From UBA11986 sp963734955 (GTDB taxonomy: Bacteria > Bacteroidota > Ignavibacteria > UBA10030 > UBA6906), in NCBI GenBank assembly GCA_963734955.1, contig CAVTJO010000007.1, forward strand, positions 1-64,000: a stretch of DNA of 64,000 nt. Direction: 5' to 3'. The notes under the pieces were generated by a model. It worked only from the letters and a program-made list of their open reading frames with translations. It was not told the DNA's origin and searched no databases. The position numbers and the translations under genes were made by a program. Shown here one piece after another: positions 26,075-35,801 of this stretch. Within the stretch, counting starts at the first letter, position 1. Each line of letters begins with the position of its first letter.

Positions 26075-27807
26075 TCACCTGCCGTGTCGTTCTCTCCATT
26101 TCTTGATTGTCGAGAGCTGTGAGGCAACTCCGTACAGATCGATGCTCGTGTTGTCGAACTGTGTGCTGAAGTATGCCAGCGATGGAAGTGAGAACATCCA
26201 GGCACCGAGGCACATCTGTTGTTCCAGTTCATCGATCCGGCGTGCATATTCCTGCTTGTCACCAATCTGACGTGTGGACATGAACCCGTAGATGTATTGG
26301 AGCAATGTATTGATGTCCGCCCCTTCGGCGGTATTCCGCGAATCAAGATGGAAGAAATTCTTGTCCGCCTGGAACGAGTTCGGGCTGATGGTCAGGTTGC
26401 CCTTTGCGTCAGGCTCGGTGATCAGATTGATCTTGTATGTTTCAAGATCCGGTTCGCGCAGGAAAATGTTGTACAGGTCGAACAGGAAGTTGCTTCTGTA
26501 TCCGCTGATTGCAATCAGGAGCGCATCGTAGTCTCCGCGCTTGATGTCGTCGTTCGTCACCGCGAGGACCTTGACTTTCCCCTTTGTAACGGACGGATCG
26601 TTGAGGATGTCGATGAGCTCGGAATATTCCTCCCTGAATCCGTAGTTCAGGCACGCCTTCACGCGGACGGTATCCGGCAGAATCGACAGGTTGGCTGGCG
26701 GACGTATCTTCTGTCGGTTCGACGATCTTCTCCTCAACATAGTAGGATGATGAAGGGAAAATGCTCCGGTTCGCGTAATCGTAGAAATTGTCGCGGTTGC
26801 CCTTGTAGTCGGCCACATGCCGGACCTGCGGAGTATTCACCTTGAAGAACCTGTCCACGATGGTCCTGCTGTTGATCAGTCTCCTTGAGCTCTTTCCGTT
26901 GGTCGCGGTTCAATCGCTGCACATTGAAGAAGAGCGCGAAGAACGTGTTGCTGATGTTGGACTTGTAGAAGTAGTCGCTCGTATCCTGCAGGATCGGCGA
27001 AAGGCTCCCGAACGGCGTTTCGAGAAGGACGTTGATCTTGTTGTTCTTGAGTTCGGTCGAGTATGTGCTGTTGTCGATGAATGGGGAGAGAATCACGTTG
27101 GAAATGTGTGCCGGGCTCTCGGGCGTTTTGTAGTAATTGGATACGCCGTCCTTTGGAGGCAAACTCAGATATGCAGCGGTGCCGATTCTGTAGTTCAACG
27201 CGTTCATGTCTGAATTGGCCGGGAGGATCTTGAATGACAGCACCTCCTTTATATCTGCCTCCTTCCAGATTCTGTCGCTTCTGAATTGGAATCGGATCTG
27301 GTTCCTGTCGTCCGGACCGTCGAAGCCCATTGTTGGCAGGGCCTGCGACACAAGGATGTAGTCGGGCGAAAGGCTGCCGAGGCTCTGAATGCGCTTCAGC
27401 GTGAAGTTGAGGTCAGCAGCGGAAAAGAGATGGTCCGTCGCTTTGGCGATGGTATACTTGTCATCGTTTGCCGTTACCTGCCAGCTGTCGTGCCATTTCC
27501 TGTCGGTCTTCAGCCGGATCGTGACCACATTGTTCCTGTCAAGATCCACAAACTCACCGAGACCGTCCTCGTACACGACACCACTCGGGTTGGCTGAGAG
27601 GTTGAACAGCCCGTCGAACTCCACTTCGTCGAGTTTGTCGGAAAGCGCGGTCGAGCCGGGGAGGTGCGGATCAATTGCCGGTTTCTGATGCGAGATATAG
27701 GGAATGACAATTTCATCCGAGAGATCGGGGCGCGAGAAGAAATAAATCAATGCGCCCGTAACGACAACGAGAACGGCGATGATGATAATGGTGGTCTTCT
27801 TCTGCAT
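26075..27807 (-). CDS. Opp-like extracellular solute-binding protein (two frameshifts)
   Basis: Substrate-binding protein of the peptide/nickel type (SBP_bac_5 fold), about 576 residues when corrected. The N terminus, KKTTIIIIAVLVVVTGALIY, is a single helix that may act as an anchor rather than a cleaved signal. It is followed by the SBP core with DLDRNNVVTIRLKTDRKWHD and FSAADLNFTLKRIQS, typical of family 5. One extra base near 26870 and one near 26705 explain the frame changes; the remainder includes CLNYGFREEYSELIDILND. The start at 27807 follows GAGGAG and lies 12 bases after the lipoprotein stop. The substrate is unknown. Confidence 0.82.
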
Positions 27808-27819
27808 GGTCGCTCCTCG

Positions 27820-30045
27820 TTAGTTCTTCCGGATGATCGGGACCTGGGCCATCGCACTGACCTCAAACACTCTGAAGCCGGGATAGTTGAAGCGCACCTC
27901 AAGGATGTTCTTCCCCTCTTTGTCCATCTGGACGGGAGTAATCAGTGCCTCGTAGTTGTTTGCAGCGGTTGGTGACGTAATTCTAAAGCGGCCCTCGTTC
28001 TTGATGGGTTTGTTGTCGATGGTGATCGATTCGTACCACTGCTGTTGCCCGGACTTCTCCGCGACCTCCTGCGGTAATTTGACGTTTACATCGAAGACAG
28101 GGAATTGGGCCTCCGACGGAATTTGCAGACGGATTCGGAACATGTACTCGTTGGTCCCCTGTTTACTGCTGGTGATTGGCAATGCGAAAAGCTTGCGATA
28201 TTCTGCCGGACGAACAATCCACTTCGCTGCGTCGACATCACATTCAGTAATAAGCCCTCTCACCTGTTTGTCCGATCCCTTATAGAACTTGCCGTGCTCG
28301 ACAATTGCCCTCGCTTTTTCCACCCCTCTATCCCTTGAGTTGCGCACAAAGTCCGCATAAATACTCTTGATCGAATTCTCAGGGAATTGGTTGTACTTGA
28401 TGTTCTCGAGATAACTGTCGATCTGTCGTTTCTTCTGCAGTAGATCGCCAGGCCCCTCCGAGCTGAACGTCAGTTGATATACGGGAAGGAACGCTGAGTC
28501 CGCGTAGAGCGAGGGGACGTTGTCGATTGCCATGGCGTGTGCCGCAATGAATGCATCGATTCGCTGTTCCGAGGCAGATCGCACAGCGCCATAGATTTCG
28601 TTCTCGAACCGCTTCACCAGCACGCTTCGCTGAGTCGTGACTTCCGGATTATCAGAGTAGACCGGCGTTTCCCAGAGACCACGAAGTTGCGATTCTGCCG
28701 ATGACCACATGCGGGCGCCAATACGTTCAGCCGTAAGGCCCGCTCCCTGATAGATTGTCTGAAGGTCGGACGCCCTGTTCGAGGCACTTGTGAGCTCCCT
28801 CGCAAGTGTGGTTGCACAACTGTAATTGCCATACGGCTCAATCCTGCTGGCTTGAGGTTGTGGGATGGTCGACTTGATATCCAGGACTTTTCCCGAGAGT
28901 TCGGCATAGAACGTCGGGCCCGCTGCCTCGATATGGGTACTGAAGAAAGTCCGGAGTGAATCAAATTTGGCATTGGCCTTCCGTAATCCGTCGACCTCAA
29001 GATTGAAACGGTTGACGAATTTGATGATTGATTCCGTTCCTCTTGGGATTGCCTCCCCGCAGGCTTGATACAATTCAGCAAGCTGGTCGAGTGAAGGATC
29101 GGGACTGATCTTGCCCAGGTCGCTCTTGTTTCGCACAATGGTGTCATAGTACGGGGCAACCTCGTCCAACCTGCGTAGAAACGTTTGCGATGCCTTCGTC
29201 GTGATAATGGCCGGAAACCGCCCCCGTTGCGATACCACACTGGTGAAGAATGGAACGGACTCGAGAAACTGTCCGGTATTCCCCCTTGAGTCAAGCTCCT
29301 TCTTGAACAGCGTCATGATGGTGCTATAGTTCTCCTGGAAGGTGAGTTCATCGTCGACCTTGCCTCTCAGGGCCACATACTGCTCATAGGCAGTGTCTTT
29401 TGCAGCCGCGATATCCGGAGGGAACACCCGTTCGAGGCGCAGCAGCTCGTCCTTCATCGACTTGATCCTCGCCTCACTGTCCTCGACGCGAGGAAGTTCA
29501 TGGGCGAAGTCGAACCGGTCGAAATTGAAGTTCAGGTCGATGGAATTATATGTCGACCGGTCAATGGTGTTGATGGCAAGGATGTCCTTGTATTCAGCGT
29601 ACTTGTTTTCGAAGGTGTAGCGCCACTGGGGTGCGTATCTGTACCGAAGGGCGAGGATGAGATCCTGGCGAACAGTATCAATCACCCAATAGAACGTTGG
29701 CGCCGTGCGGTCAACTGCGTACACACTGATACTATCACTGGAGATCGTTTCATCAATTATGGGGATGATCGGTCCCTTGCCGTTATCAAATGTGCTTGTG
29801 AGGTATGCGTGAAGAGCAGGCTTCGATCGGGTAACGAGAATGAGATAGAACTTGTCTTTGAGCGGAGGTGGGAACTTGATGAAGTACTTCTTGTCCTTGT
29901 CCAGCTCGAAATTGTCTTTCCCATCCTTCAGCTCGATATACCCACGCTCAATTGGAGCGAGTTCGGGTTTGGGCTCCAACTCTTTGAAAGCGGCACAGCC
30001 GACGAGGAAAAGTGAGAGAATGAGAATGCTTCCGTACAATCTCAT
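27820..30045 (-). CDS. Large lipoprotein of the ABC operon, unknown function
   Basis: Lipoprotein of 741 residues. The signal MRLYGSILILSLFLVGCAAF ends in the lipobox LVGC, so the mature protein is lipid-anchored at Cys17. The middle is mostly helical, with charged segments such as EARIKSMKDELLRLERVFPP and repeated coiled-coil-like stretches. The C-terminal 150 residues are beta-rich, with a possible Ig-like end. I know no family for it. It has no frameshift, unlike its operon partners. The start at 30045 has GGAG eight bases upstream, and the promoter lies 38-65 bases away. It is the first gene of the block running to nfnB. Confidence 0.78.
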   Translation of the reverse strand: MRLYGSILILSLFLVGCAAFKELEPKPELAPIERGYIELKDGKDNFELDKDKKYFIKFPPPLKDKFYLILVTRSKPALHAYLTSTFDNGKGPIIPIIDETISSDSISVYAVDRTAPTFYWVIDTVRQDLILALRYRYAPQWRYTFENKYAEYKDILAINTIDRSTYNSIDLNFNFDRFDFAHELPRVEDSEARIKSMKDELLRLERVFPPDIAAAKDTAYEQYVALRGKVDDELTFQENYSTIMTLFKKELDSRGNTGQFLESVPFFTSVVSQRGRFPAIITTKASQTFLRRLDEVAPYYDTIVRNKSDLGKISPDPSLDQLAELYQACGEAIPRGTESIIKFVNRFNLEVDGLRKANAKFDSLRTFFSTHIEAAGPTFYAELSGKVLDIKSTIPQPQASRIEPYGNYSCATTLARELTSASNRASDLQTIYQGAGLTAERIGARMWSSAESQLRGLWETPVYSDNPEVTTQRSVLVKRFENEIYGAVRSASEQRIDAFIAAHAMAIDNVPSLYADSAFLPVYQLTFSSEGPGDLLQKKRQIDSYLENIKYNQFPENSIKSIYADFVRNSRDRGVEKARAIVEHGKFYKGSDKQVRGLITECDVDAAKWIVRPAEYRKLFALPITSSKQGTNEYMFRIRLQIPSEAQFPVFDVNVKLPQEVAEKSGQQQWYESITIDNKPIKNEGRFRITSPTAANNYEALITPVQMDKEGKNILEVRFNYPGFRVFEVSAMAQVPIIRKN

Positions 30046-30082
30046 TGGGGGATCTCCGATGATTGTGGACGAATTGACTTCT

Positions 30083-30110
30083 AATATAACATGTTTGTGT
30101 ACCGGTGCAA
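30083..30110 (-). promoter_or_regulatory. Sigma-70-like promoter TTGCAC-N16-TATATT for the ABC operon
   Basis: On the minus strand, TTGCAC and TATATT with 16 bases between them lie 38-65 bases before the lipoprotein start at 30045. It is divergent from the promoter at 30166-30194. Confidence 0.55.
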
Positions 30111-30165
30111 GTGCTCCCGTACGAATGTGGATGCGGGCGAAGCTTGGTTGCAAGGAACTTTACGC

Positions 30166-30194
30166 TTGACAAAACCAAGTTGGCGACGTATATT
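30166..30194 (+). promoter_or_regulatory. Sigma-70-like promoter TTGACA-N17-TATATT
   Basis: A perfect -35 hexamer and a close -10 hexamer are spaced by 17 bases, about 105 bases before the start at 30299. It is the best promoter match in the window and lies back to back with the ABC operon promoter. Confidence 0.65.
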
Positions 30195-30298
30195 AATTGC
30201 GAGTTGGCGCAAAGAGTGAGGCTTACCTCACCATTTCTCACCTGTTCTTACCAGCAATTCCCCCACTATTTATGGTGAACTTGAATTCGGAGAAGTGT

Positions 30299-32180
30299 AT
30301 GTCTTCGTTTACAAAAGTAGTGTTTCCCTTCCAGAGTGCTCGCACCTTGTGCGTTGCGGCCACTTTGCTTTTCTTGGTATGCATTCAAGGCGCAAATGCG
30401 CAGACCGTCATCAAAGAGAGAATCGAATTGCGGCCTCACGTGTTGGGAAGGACCTTGGGGGGATAACCCCACTGAGGTAGTGTATGTTGCTCGAGAGTCA
30501 GGCACCTATGCCGGGACCATTCTCCTCGCCCGAAAATACAGTCCGATCGTTCCAGGTCGCTTGTCCATCGTGAGACGTGGTGCGACGTTCGACTTCAATA
30601 CTGCTGACTACGTAGATACCTATTTCACCTCCTCTGCTATGCAGTGGCCTTGTCCGGGCTGCCCTGGCGAAGGTGTTTGGTACACTTGGTACCAGGGCAG
30701 GCATGCGTACAATCAACCTTTGTACTTCTTCTTGCCTGATGTTCACGCTGGCGACACGCTGCGTTTCGTGTATCACGGCTCATCTGACATTCCAGCGACT
30801 TCCCTCGGCCACTATAATTTCGGAGGCGATGTAGCGATGCAGTTGTTTGACCCATGTTACTGCTCCTTCGAGGAAGGACAACTCCAGGAGAAGGAATTGT
30901 GTATCGTTACATTTGGCGTGAGCGTTCTTCCTTTCGTGGGGTTCCGAGTCATTGCGGAGCGAGACACAGTCACTCACGGTGAAGGAACTCCAGTTCGAGC
31001 AGTTGCTGTGGATTCAAATGGTGCAGAGGTGCAGATCGACTCCACGACGATGATACGATACACAGAAGTCCCGGATACGCTTGGTTCGTTCATTGAAGCG
31101 AACGGCGATACGTCCAGTTCTTCCGGGATAAACGCAAGGTACGCCGATGCAAGGGCTGGCCGGATCAAGTTCGTGGCAAACAAGAGCAAACCGGATTCAA
31201 TTCGCCCGGTGATGATCTCGGTGGTGCAAATGAGTGACACGACAAAGCGTGGCAGCAAGACGGTGTATATAAGTCCTGACACTGTAGAGCTGGAATTGAT
31301 CAGCCCTGATACGACGGGAGTTGACACTGTCTATATCTCACGTCAACCTCGGATGCCGACGTTGATTCCAAAAGCACGGTTGAAGAACTATCGAGCGGGG
31401 CAAGTTGTGTTCGACTGGCGGTTTAGTGTCAAGTGGGTGAAGCAAGAAGTTGATTCGGCTGGGAGGCCAATCGGAGACAGAATCACCTTCGGTCCAGTTA
31501 GCGCGAAGGACACTGTCCAAAACTCAGACACTTCGAAGTGGACAATGCAGTGGGGCAATGTGATTCGAGGCGGAGATATCGACACACTTGTGGTTTCGGC
31601 GCGCATCGGTGGCAAGACACTGAAGAAAACTGTTACGAATCGTTATGTGATTCTTGGAAAGAATCCGCCAAAGGATTCGGTGAAGTACGGGCTCAGTCTT
31701 CAAGAACAAGTTGTCATTTACGAAGAGAGCTCGCCCAAGTGGTGGCACTTTGGGGTAGATAGTCTTCCGATCTACGGCAGACCGCATGGCTATGGACTGA
31801 TGCAACTGGATCCACCAACATCCCAACAAATATGGGATTGGAAAACAAATCGAGCTGGGGGTGTTCAAAAGCTTGCGGACAAATATCGCGCGGCACAGGC
31901 CTATGCGAGAAATATTCGAAGAGGAAAATCAAACCCCGACTTGTACGGGACGACTGAATATGCAAATGCCACAGACTTGACCACACAAGAACAACTCTGG
32001 AAGGAAGCCTTCCACCGGTACCGTGGTGGGTCGTATTGGAGGTGGCGTCCAGAAAGGAAAAAGGATCCGCTCAGCCCCGGTGAGTGGCGAGCTGACCCCC
32101 AGCAAGGGCACAATCGTGGGGGGATAGATTGGCAATACTATCAGGACGTCTTGAACAATCACTTTCCGCCGCTGTGGTAA
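30299..32180 (+). CDS. Exported protein with lysozyme/transglycosylase-like C-terminal end (one frameshift)
   Basis: Exported protein of about 626 residues when corrected. The signal peptide (residues 1 to about 35) ends in IQGANAQ. The first 50 codons and the rest lie in different frames; one G too many in the G6 run at 30457-30462 explains it. The middle is beta-rich with Ig-like segments (PDTVELELISPDTTGVDTVY). The last 150 residues contain EESSPKWWHFG, GYGLMQLDPPTSQQIWDWK and AAQAYARNIRRG, reminiscent of lysozyme or lytic-transglycosylase cores (catalytic Glu, then a GLMQ motif). This likeness is tentative. The start at 30299 follows GGAG. The next gene begins 24 bases downstream. Confidence 0.75.
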
Positions 32181-32203
32181 GAGAAGGAAGAAAGGAAAAA
32201 AAC

Positions 32204-35020
32204 ATGAGAAGGTCGTTCGCAGTTGTGATCGTCCAGTTGTCAATTGTTGTGATCGCCTTAGGCCAACCATATTACTACAAGTTGATTCCAGGTGAAGATC
32301 CAAACGCGAGAATCGATAGGTTCGACCTGAGAACGAGAACGTGGGGGACATTCATGAGTGATTTTCGTCTTGGTCTTGAAGTTACCCAGGACCCCGGAGA
32401 ACAGTGGGTGTACCTCTGGTACAGGGGGTTCGTAGCCATCATCTCGAGTGATACGACACGATGGTTTCCCACGGCAATATCGAACGAGCTGTTAGGGGCG
32501 GTGTTCTCTCCTCTAGCAAACCGGTTCTATCTCACTTGGCAAGGTGATGACGATACAACCAGCGTGTCAGCGGCATTTGATGCAACAACATTCTCACTAA
32601 TAGACACTCTTCGTGAGGTGGAGTTTTTCTTCACAGATGGGGTCTCGAGTGACGGGTTGTATGTCTACGGATGGCGAAGGAATGACAGCACGGACGCGGA
32701 AGAGGTAACAAAGCTCTCTACGGCAACGAACACGATTGTTCGCCGGATTCCTTTGAGTGCGATCGGCCCTCCGACTGATGCGAAAGGGATTGAGATGATG
32801 AGGAGAAGCATTGCCCTCCTGCGTTACTACTATCCTGAGAGGGCAATGGACGGGTTGCATTATCAGGCTGTTGATGTCAACAGTGACTCCGTCTTTGCTC
32901 CGATCTCCTTCCCGTGGCGATCTGAGGGGTATCTCTCGCCGAACGCTGACTACATCATACTTGAAAGAGTCGATCTAGCGGCAGATGGAGAACACAGGCC
33001 TGGAAACGTTTCTATATATGAATCTCGTACGGGAAGGCCGCGCGCCAGCTTGCAGCTTCCTCCAGAGGGGCGCATTCTAATGTTCAATAACCATCCCGAC
33101 ACGCTCTACTACTATGTTCCCGCGACCAACAGTGTGGTCTATGTTGACTTTGGGCGTCTGCCCCGACAGTTTATTCTTAGTGTCAATACCGTTGGCGGCG
33201 GCACGGTAACAAAGAACCCCGACCAACCAAGCTACGACAGCGCTTCCACTGTGCAGCTTAGTGCGGTTGCTTCAGCTGGCAACTACTTCATCAACTGGAG
33301 TGGTGATGTTAACGATACTGCACACACCGTCACGATCACGATGAACAGCAATAAGTCTATCACGGCCCACTTCCTTGATGACCTAGGGCTTGTGACTGCA
33401 AGTGAATCGAGTTCCAACGACGCAACGGCAACTAACAACGCACGCCACCTTACAAAGTCGACCAGCTATTTGCATGAAGTCCTGACCTCCGGAGGCAATG
33501 TTTTCTACCGGCGGTCAAGCAATGGAGGGTCTACATGGAACCTAACGTCTCAAATCACACAGAACGGGAGCAATTCTCGTCCGTGTATTACCACAAAGGG
33601 CCACGATTACTTACAGATGGTGTGGCAGCGAAATGTTGGCAGTTCGACATTTGAGGTCTGGCATTCATACAGTTCTGACGATGGCTCAAGCTGGTCCACT
33701 CCGGCCATACTGCCCAGTGCAACGCAGGTGACCGTCTCTACCTTCCAGAGCCAGGGGGCTACACCTGTGATAACAGAGACCGTCGGTGCGCAAACACTCG
33801 TCGCCGTCTATTGCAGCAGCAGCGGACTTCGCTATAGAACCTCTACGAACAGGGGCGTAACGTGGCAAGTGCCTCAGAATGATATTATCAGCGGCCAGTA
33901 CAATGACCGGGTCGAGTATCCAGGTTTGGCCGGTGGAAGCTCATCCATATCTCTTCTCTATGATTACGCCGGTCAGGATGGTGGTCCGTACTCAAGGGTC
34001 TTCAATGGCACGAGCTGGGGTTCCGAAACCAGTGTATCGAAAGGTACAGGCGCAACTGTAGGAGCTTTCTCATCCGTTGCTATTGATGGAAATAACAGCC
34101 CCATCGCTGCATGGAGCGGGATGACGAATTCCTGGACACGCAGCATTATCTTCCGTTCCGGATCTTCGAACAACACCTGGAGCAAATGGTTCGCCTCATT
34201 CGGCCAGGGACAATCCGGCCCTGATTGGGTGAATCCCGCTCTCACCTACTTCCTTGCACAAGGAAGCAAGTATGGAGTGGACATTGTGAATCATACTTCT
34301 TCCAATCAAGTGAAGCTGATACAATTTGTAGATCCATCATGGACAACCAGTACCCTCAGTCAATCTGGTGTGTGGGGCAGCATCACGGAAGGAACCTCAT
34401 CCTCGGGGACTCCAACATATTGCTGGACGGACCAGGGACCCTTTCCTTATGAAATCGTTACCAGCTCTTCAGGTCTCTCTCCATCGAAAAGCGGAACTAT
34501 GGGGACATTCAACACGGTCGGCGTCATTCAGAAACGTAGGGCAGTCGTCTATCACCCTGTCCTGGGATCGACGTTGACTTTCGATTTCGGACCGATAAGA
34601 ATTGTCAATACTAATGGCGACACCTCGGATATTGGATTCAGGACCCCATCGCTTCGGGATCGGGATAGCATCAATTTCGTGAATATGTGGGACTATCTTG
34701 GCTCCGAGGCTGTCAACTTACCCGCAAATGCTCAGAAATTGATCGTCGGGAAGCAATTCGGGATACGTGGGCCATCGATCTGGAAGCAAAGGTTCCTCTT
34801 CCGTGTCCTGAACACAAATGGCTTGCCGATAGGTGTGTTGGATACGATGGCGAACGACGGTACCGTTTCTTTGAATGTATCGCGGTTTGCCGGGATGAGA
34901 ATAGTCTTACGGCCTCAAGTTCCATTGGGAGGGATCGATCCCGCCGCAGTTACTGTGGGAGTAGGCGATATATTTTTACTATCAATTCCCCCGGGGGAGC
35001 CAAGAGACAAGTCGAGGTGA
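32204..35020 (+). CDS. Exported sialidase-like propeller protein with InlB-type B-repeat
   Basis: Exported protein of 938 residues. The signal peptide (1-20) ends VVIALGQ. An N-terminal beta-rich region of about 320 residues precedes a bacterial B-repeat near residues 322-392 (GGGTVTKNPDQPSYDSASTV and FINWSGDVNDTAHTVTITMN). A six-blade-like region with three Asp-box motifs follows: SSNGGSTW near 437, SSDDGSSW near 489 and TNRGVTW near 547. Asp boxes occur in sialidases and other propellers; the catalytic Arg triad of sialidases was not confirmed. There is no T9SS sorting domain at the C terminus. It follows the lysozyme-like gene by 24 bases and precedes the small T9SS gene by under 60, so all three are probably co-transcribed. 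Confidence 0.82.
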   Translation: MRRSFAVVIVQLSIVVIALGQPYYYKLIPGEDPNARIDRFDLRTRTWGTFMSDFRLGLEVTQDPGEQWVYLWYRGFVAIISSDTTRWFPTAISNELLGAVFSPLANRFYLTWQGDDDTTSVSAAFDATTFSLIDTLREVEFFFTDGVSSDGLYVYGWRRNDSTDAEEVTKLSTATNTIVRRIPLSAIGPPTDAKGIEMMRRSIALLRYYYPERAMDGLHYQAVDVNSDSVFAPISFPWRSEGYLSPNADYIILERVDLAADGEHRPGNVSIYESRTGRPRASLQLPPEGRILMFNNHPDTLYYYVPATNSVVYVDFGRLPRQFILSVNTVGGGTVTKNPDQPSYDSASTVQLSAVASAGNYFINWSGDVNDTAHTVTITMNSNKSITAHFLDDLGLVTASESSSNDATATNNARHLTKSTSYLHEVLTSGGNVFYRRSSNGGSTWNLTSQITQNGSNSRPCITTKGHDYLQMVWQRNVGSSTFEVWHSYSSDDGSSWSTPAILPSATQVTVSTFQSQGATPVITETVGAQTLVAVYCSSSGLRYRTSTNRGVTWQVPQNDIISGQYNDRVEYPGLAGGSSSISLLYDYAGQDGGPYSRVFNGTSWGSETSVSKGTGATVGAFSSVAIDGNNSPIAAWSGMTNSWTRSIIFRSGSSNNTWSKWFASFGQGQSGPDWVNPALTYFLAQGSKYGVDIVNHTSSNQVKLIQFVDPSWTTSTLSQSGVWGSITEGTSSSGTPTYCWTDQGPFPYEIVTSSSGLSPSKSGTMGTFNTVGVIQKRRAVVYHPVLGSTLTFDFGPIRIVNTNGDTSDIGFRTPSLRDRDSINFVNMWDYLGSEAVNLPANAQKLIVGKQFGIRGPSIWKQRFLFRVLNTNGLPIGVLDTMANDGTVSLNVSRFAGMRIVLRPQVPLGGIDPAAVTVGVGDIFLLSIPPGEPRDKSR

Positions 35021-35067
35021 ACTGCGTGAAGACTCATCGTTTTGAGGAGACAGAGCCATGAATCCAA

Positions 35068-35721
35068 GTGTCCAGGATGTTTGTTCGTTTTGCGGCATTG
35101 TTTCTTTCAATTCCTGCAGCATTGCTCGGACAGACAGTTCACCCTGTTACACCCGACACGAAAGGGAACAGAATCGAGCTTACAGTCGCAAACACATCGG
35201 AGACTGTTGCGGCGGAGAGCATAGTCGTGATGACTACGAAATCATCTTCACATCTGACATTCACCACCGCACGTCAGATGATTCGGTGCATCCAACCGGC
35301 GAAAGAGGGTGGTGCGGTCTTTGCGTTCAATGTTGATCGAACGGCTCCGCCAAACAAGCGAGACACAATCGAGTTTCTCATTAGAGACAAGAGCGTTTTC
35401 ATGTGGACAAAGTCCATTACTGTCCAGTACGTTGGCCCCACAACGTTCGCACTCGCTCAGAATTTCCCCAATCCGTTCAATCCCACAACCACGATTCAAT
35501 ACCAATTGCCAACGGACAGCAGGGTGAGAGTGAATATCTATGATGTTCTGGGGCAGGAAGTTGAGACTCTGGTGAATGAGGAAAAACCCGCAGGGTACTT
35601 CGATGTCCGATGGAACGCCGTAAACCTGGCAAGCGGAGTGTACTTCTATCGGGTCGACGCACGACCGACAAACGGAGGTCGAGGCTTTCAGCAGATCAAG
35701 AAGTTGATGGTGGTGAAGTAA
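35068..35721 (+). CDS. Small exported protein with T9SS C-terminal sorting domain
   Basis: Protein of about 217 residues. A signal peptide (IPAALLGQ end) is followed by about 100 residues of beta-rich sequence, then the sorting domain starting ALAQNFPNPFNPTTTIQYQL and ending QQIKKLMVVK. The start is uncertain: GTG at 35068 is given, ATG at 35077 is in the same frame, and an ATG at 35058 has the better ribosome site (GAGGAG) but is in another frame, which would fit one extra base near 35064. It lies just after the sialidase-like gene, which lacks a sorting domain. Confidence 0.8.
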   Translation: MSRMFVRFAALFLSIPAALLGQTVHPVTPDTKGNRIELTVANTSETVAAESIVVMTTKSSSHLTFTTARQMIRCIQPAKEGGAVFAFNVDRTAPPNKRDTIEFLIRDKSVFMWTKSITVQYVGPTTFALAQNFPNPFNPTTTIQYQLPTDSRVRVNIYDVLGQEVETLVNEEKPAGYFDVRWNAVNLASGVYFYRVDARPTNGGRGFQQIKKLMVVK

Positions 35722-35801
35722 CCATCCCGATTCAGTCTCAAGAAAAAGTCGGCTTAAATTCGTGGGTCGGGCTCTCTATTCCGTGTCGCGAGTTGCTCCA
35801 C

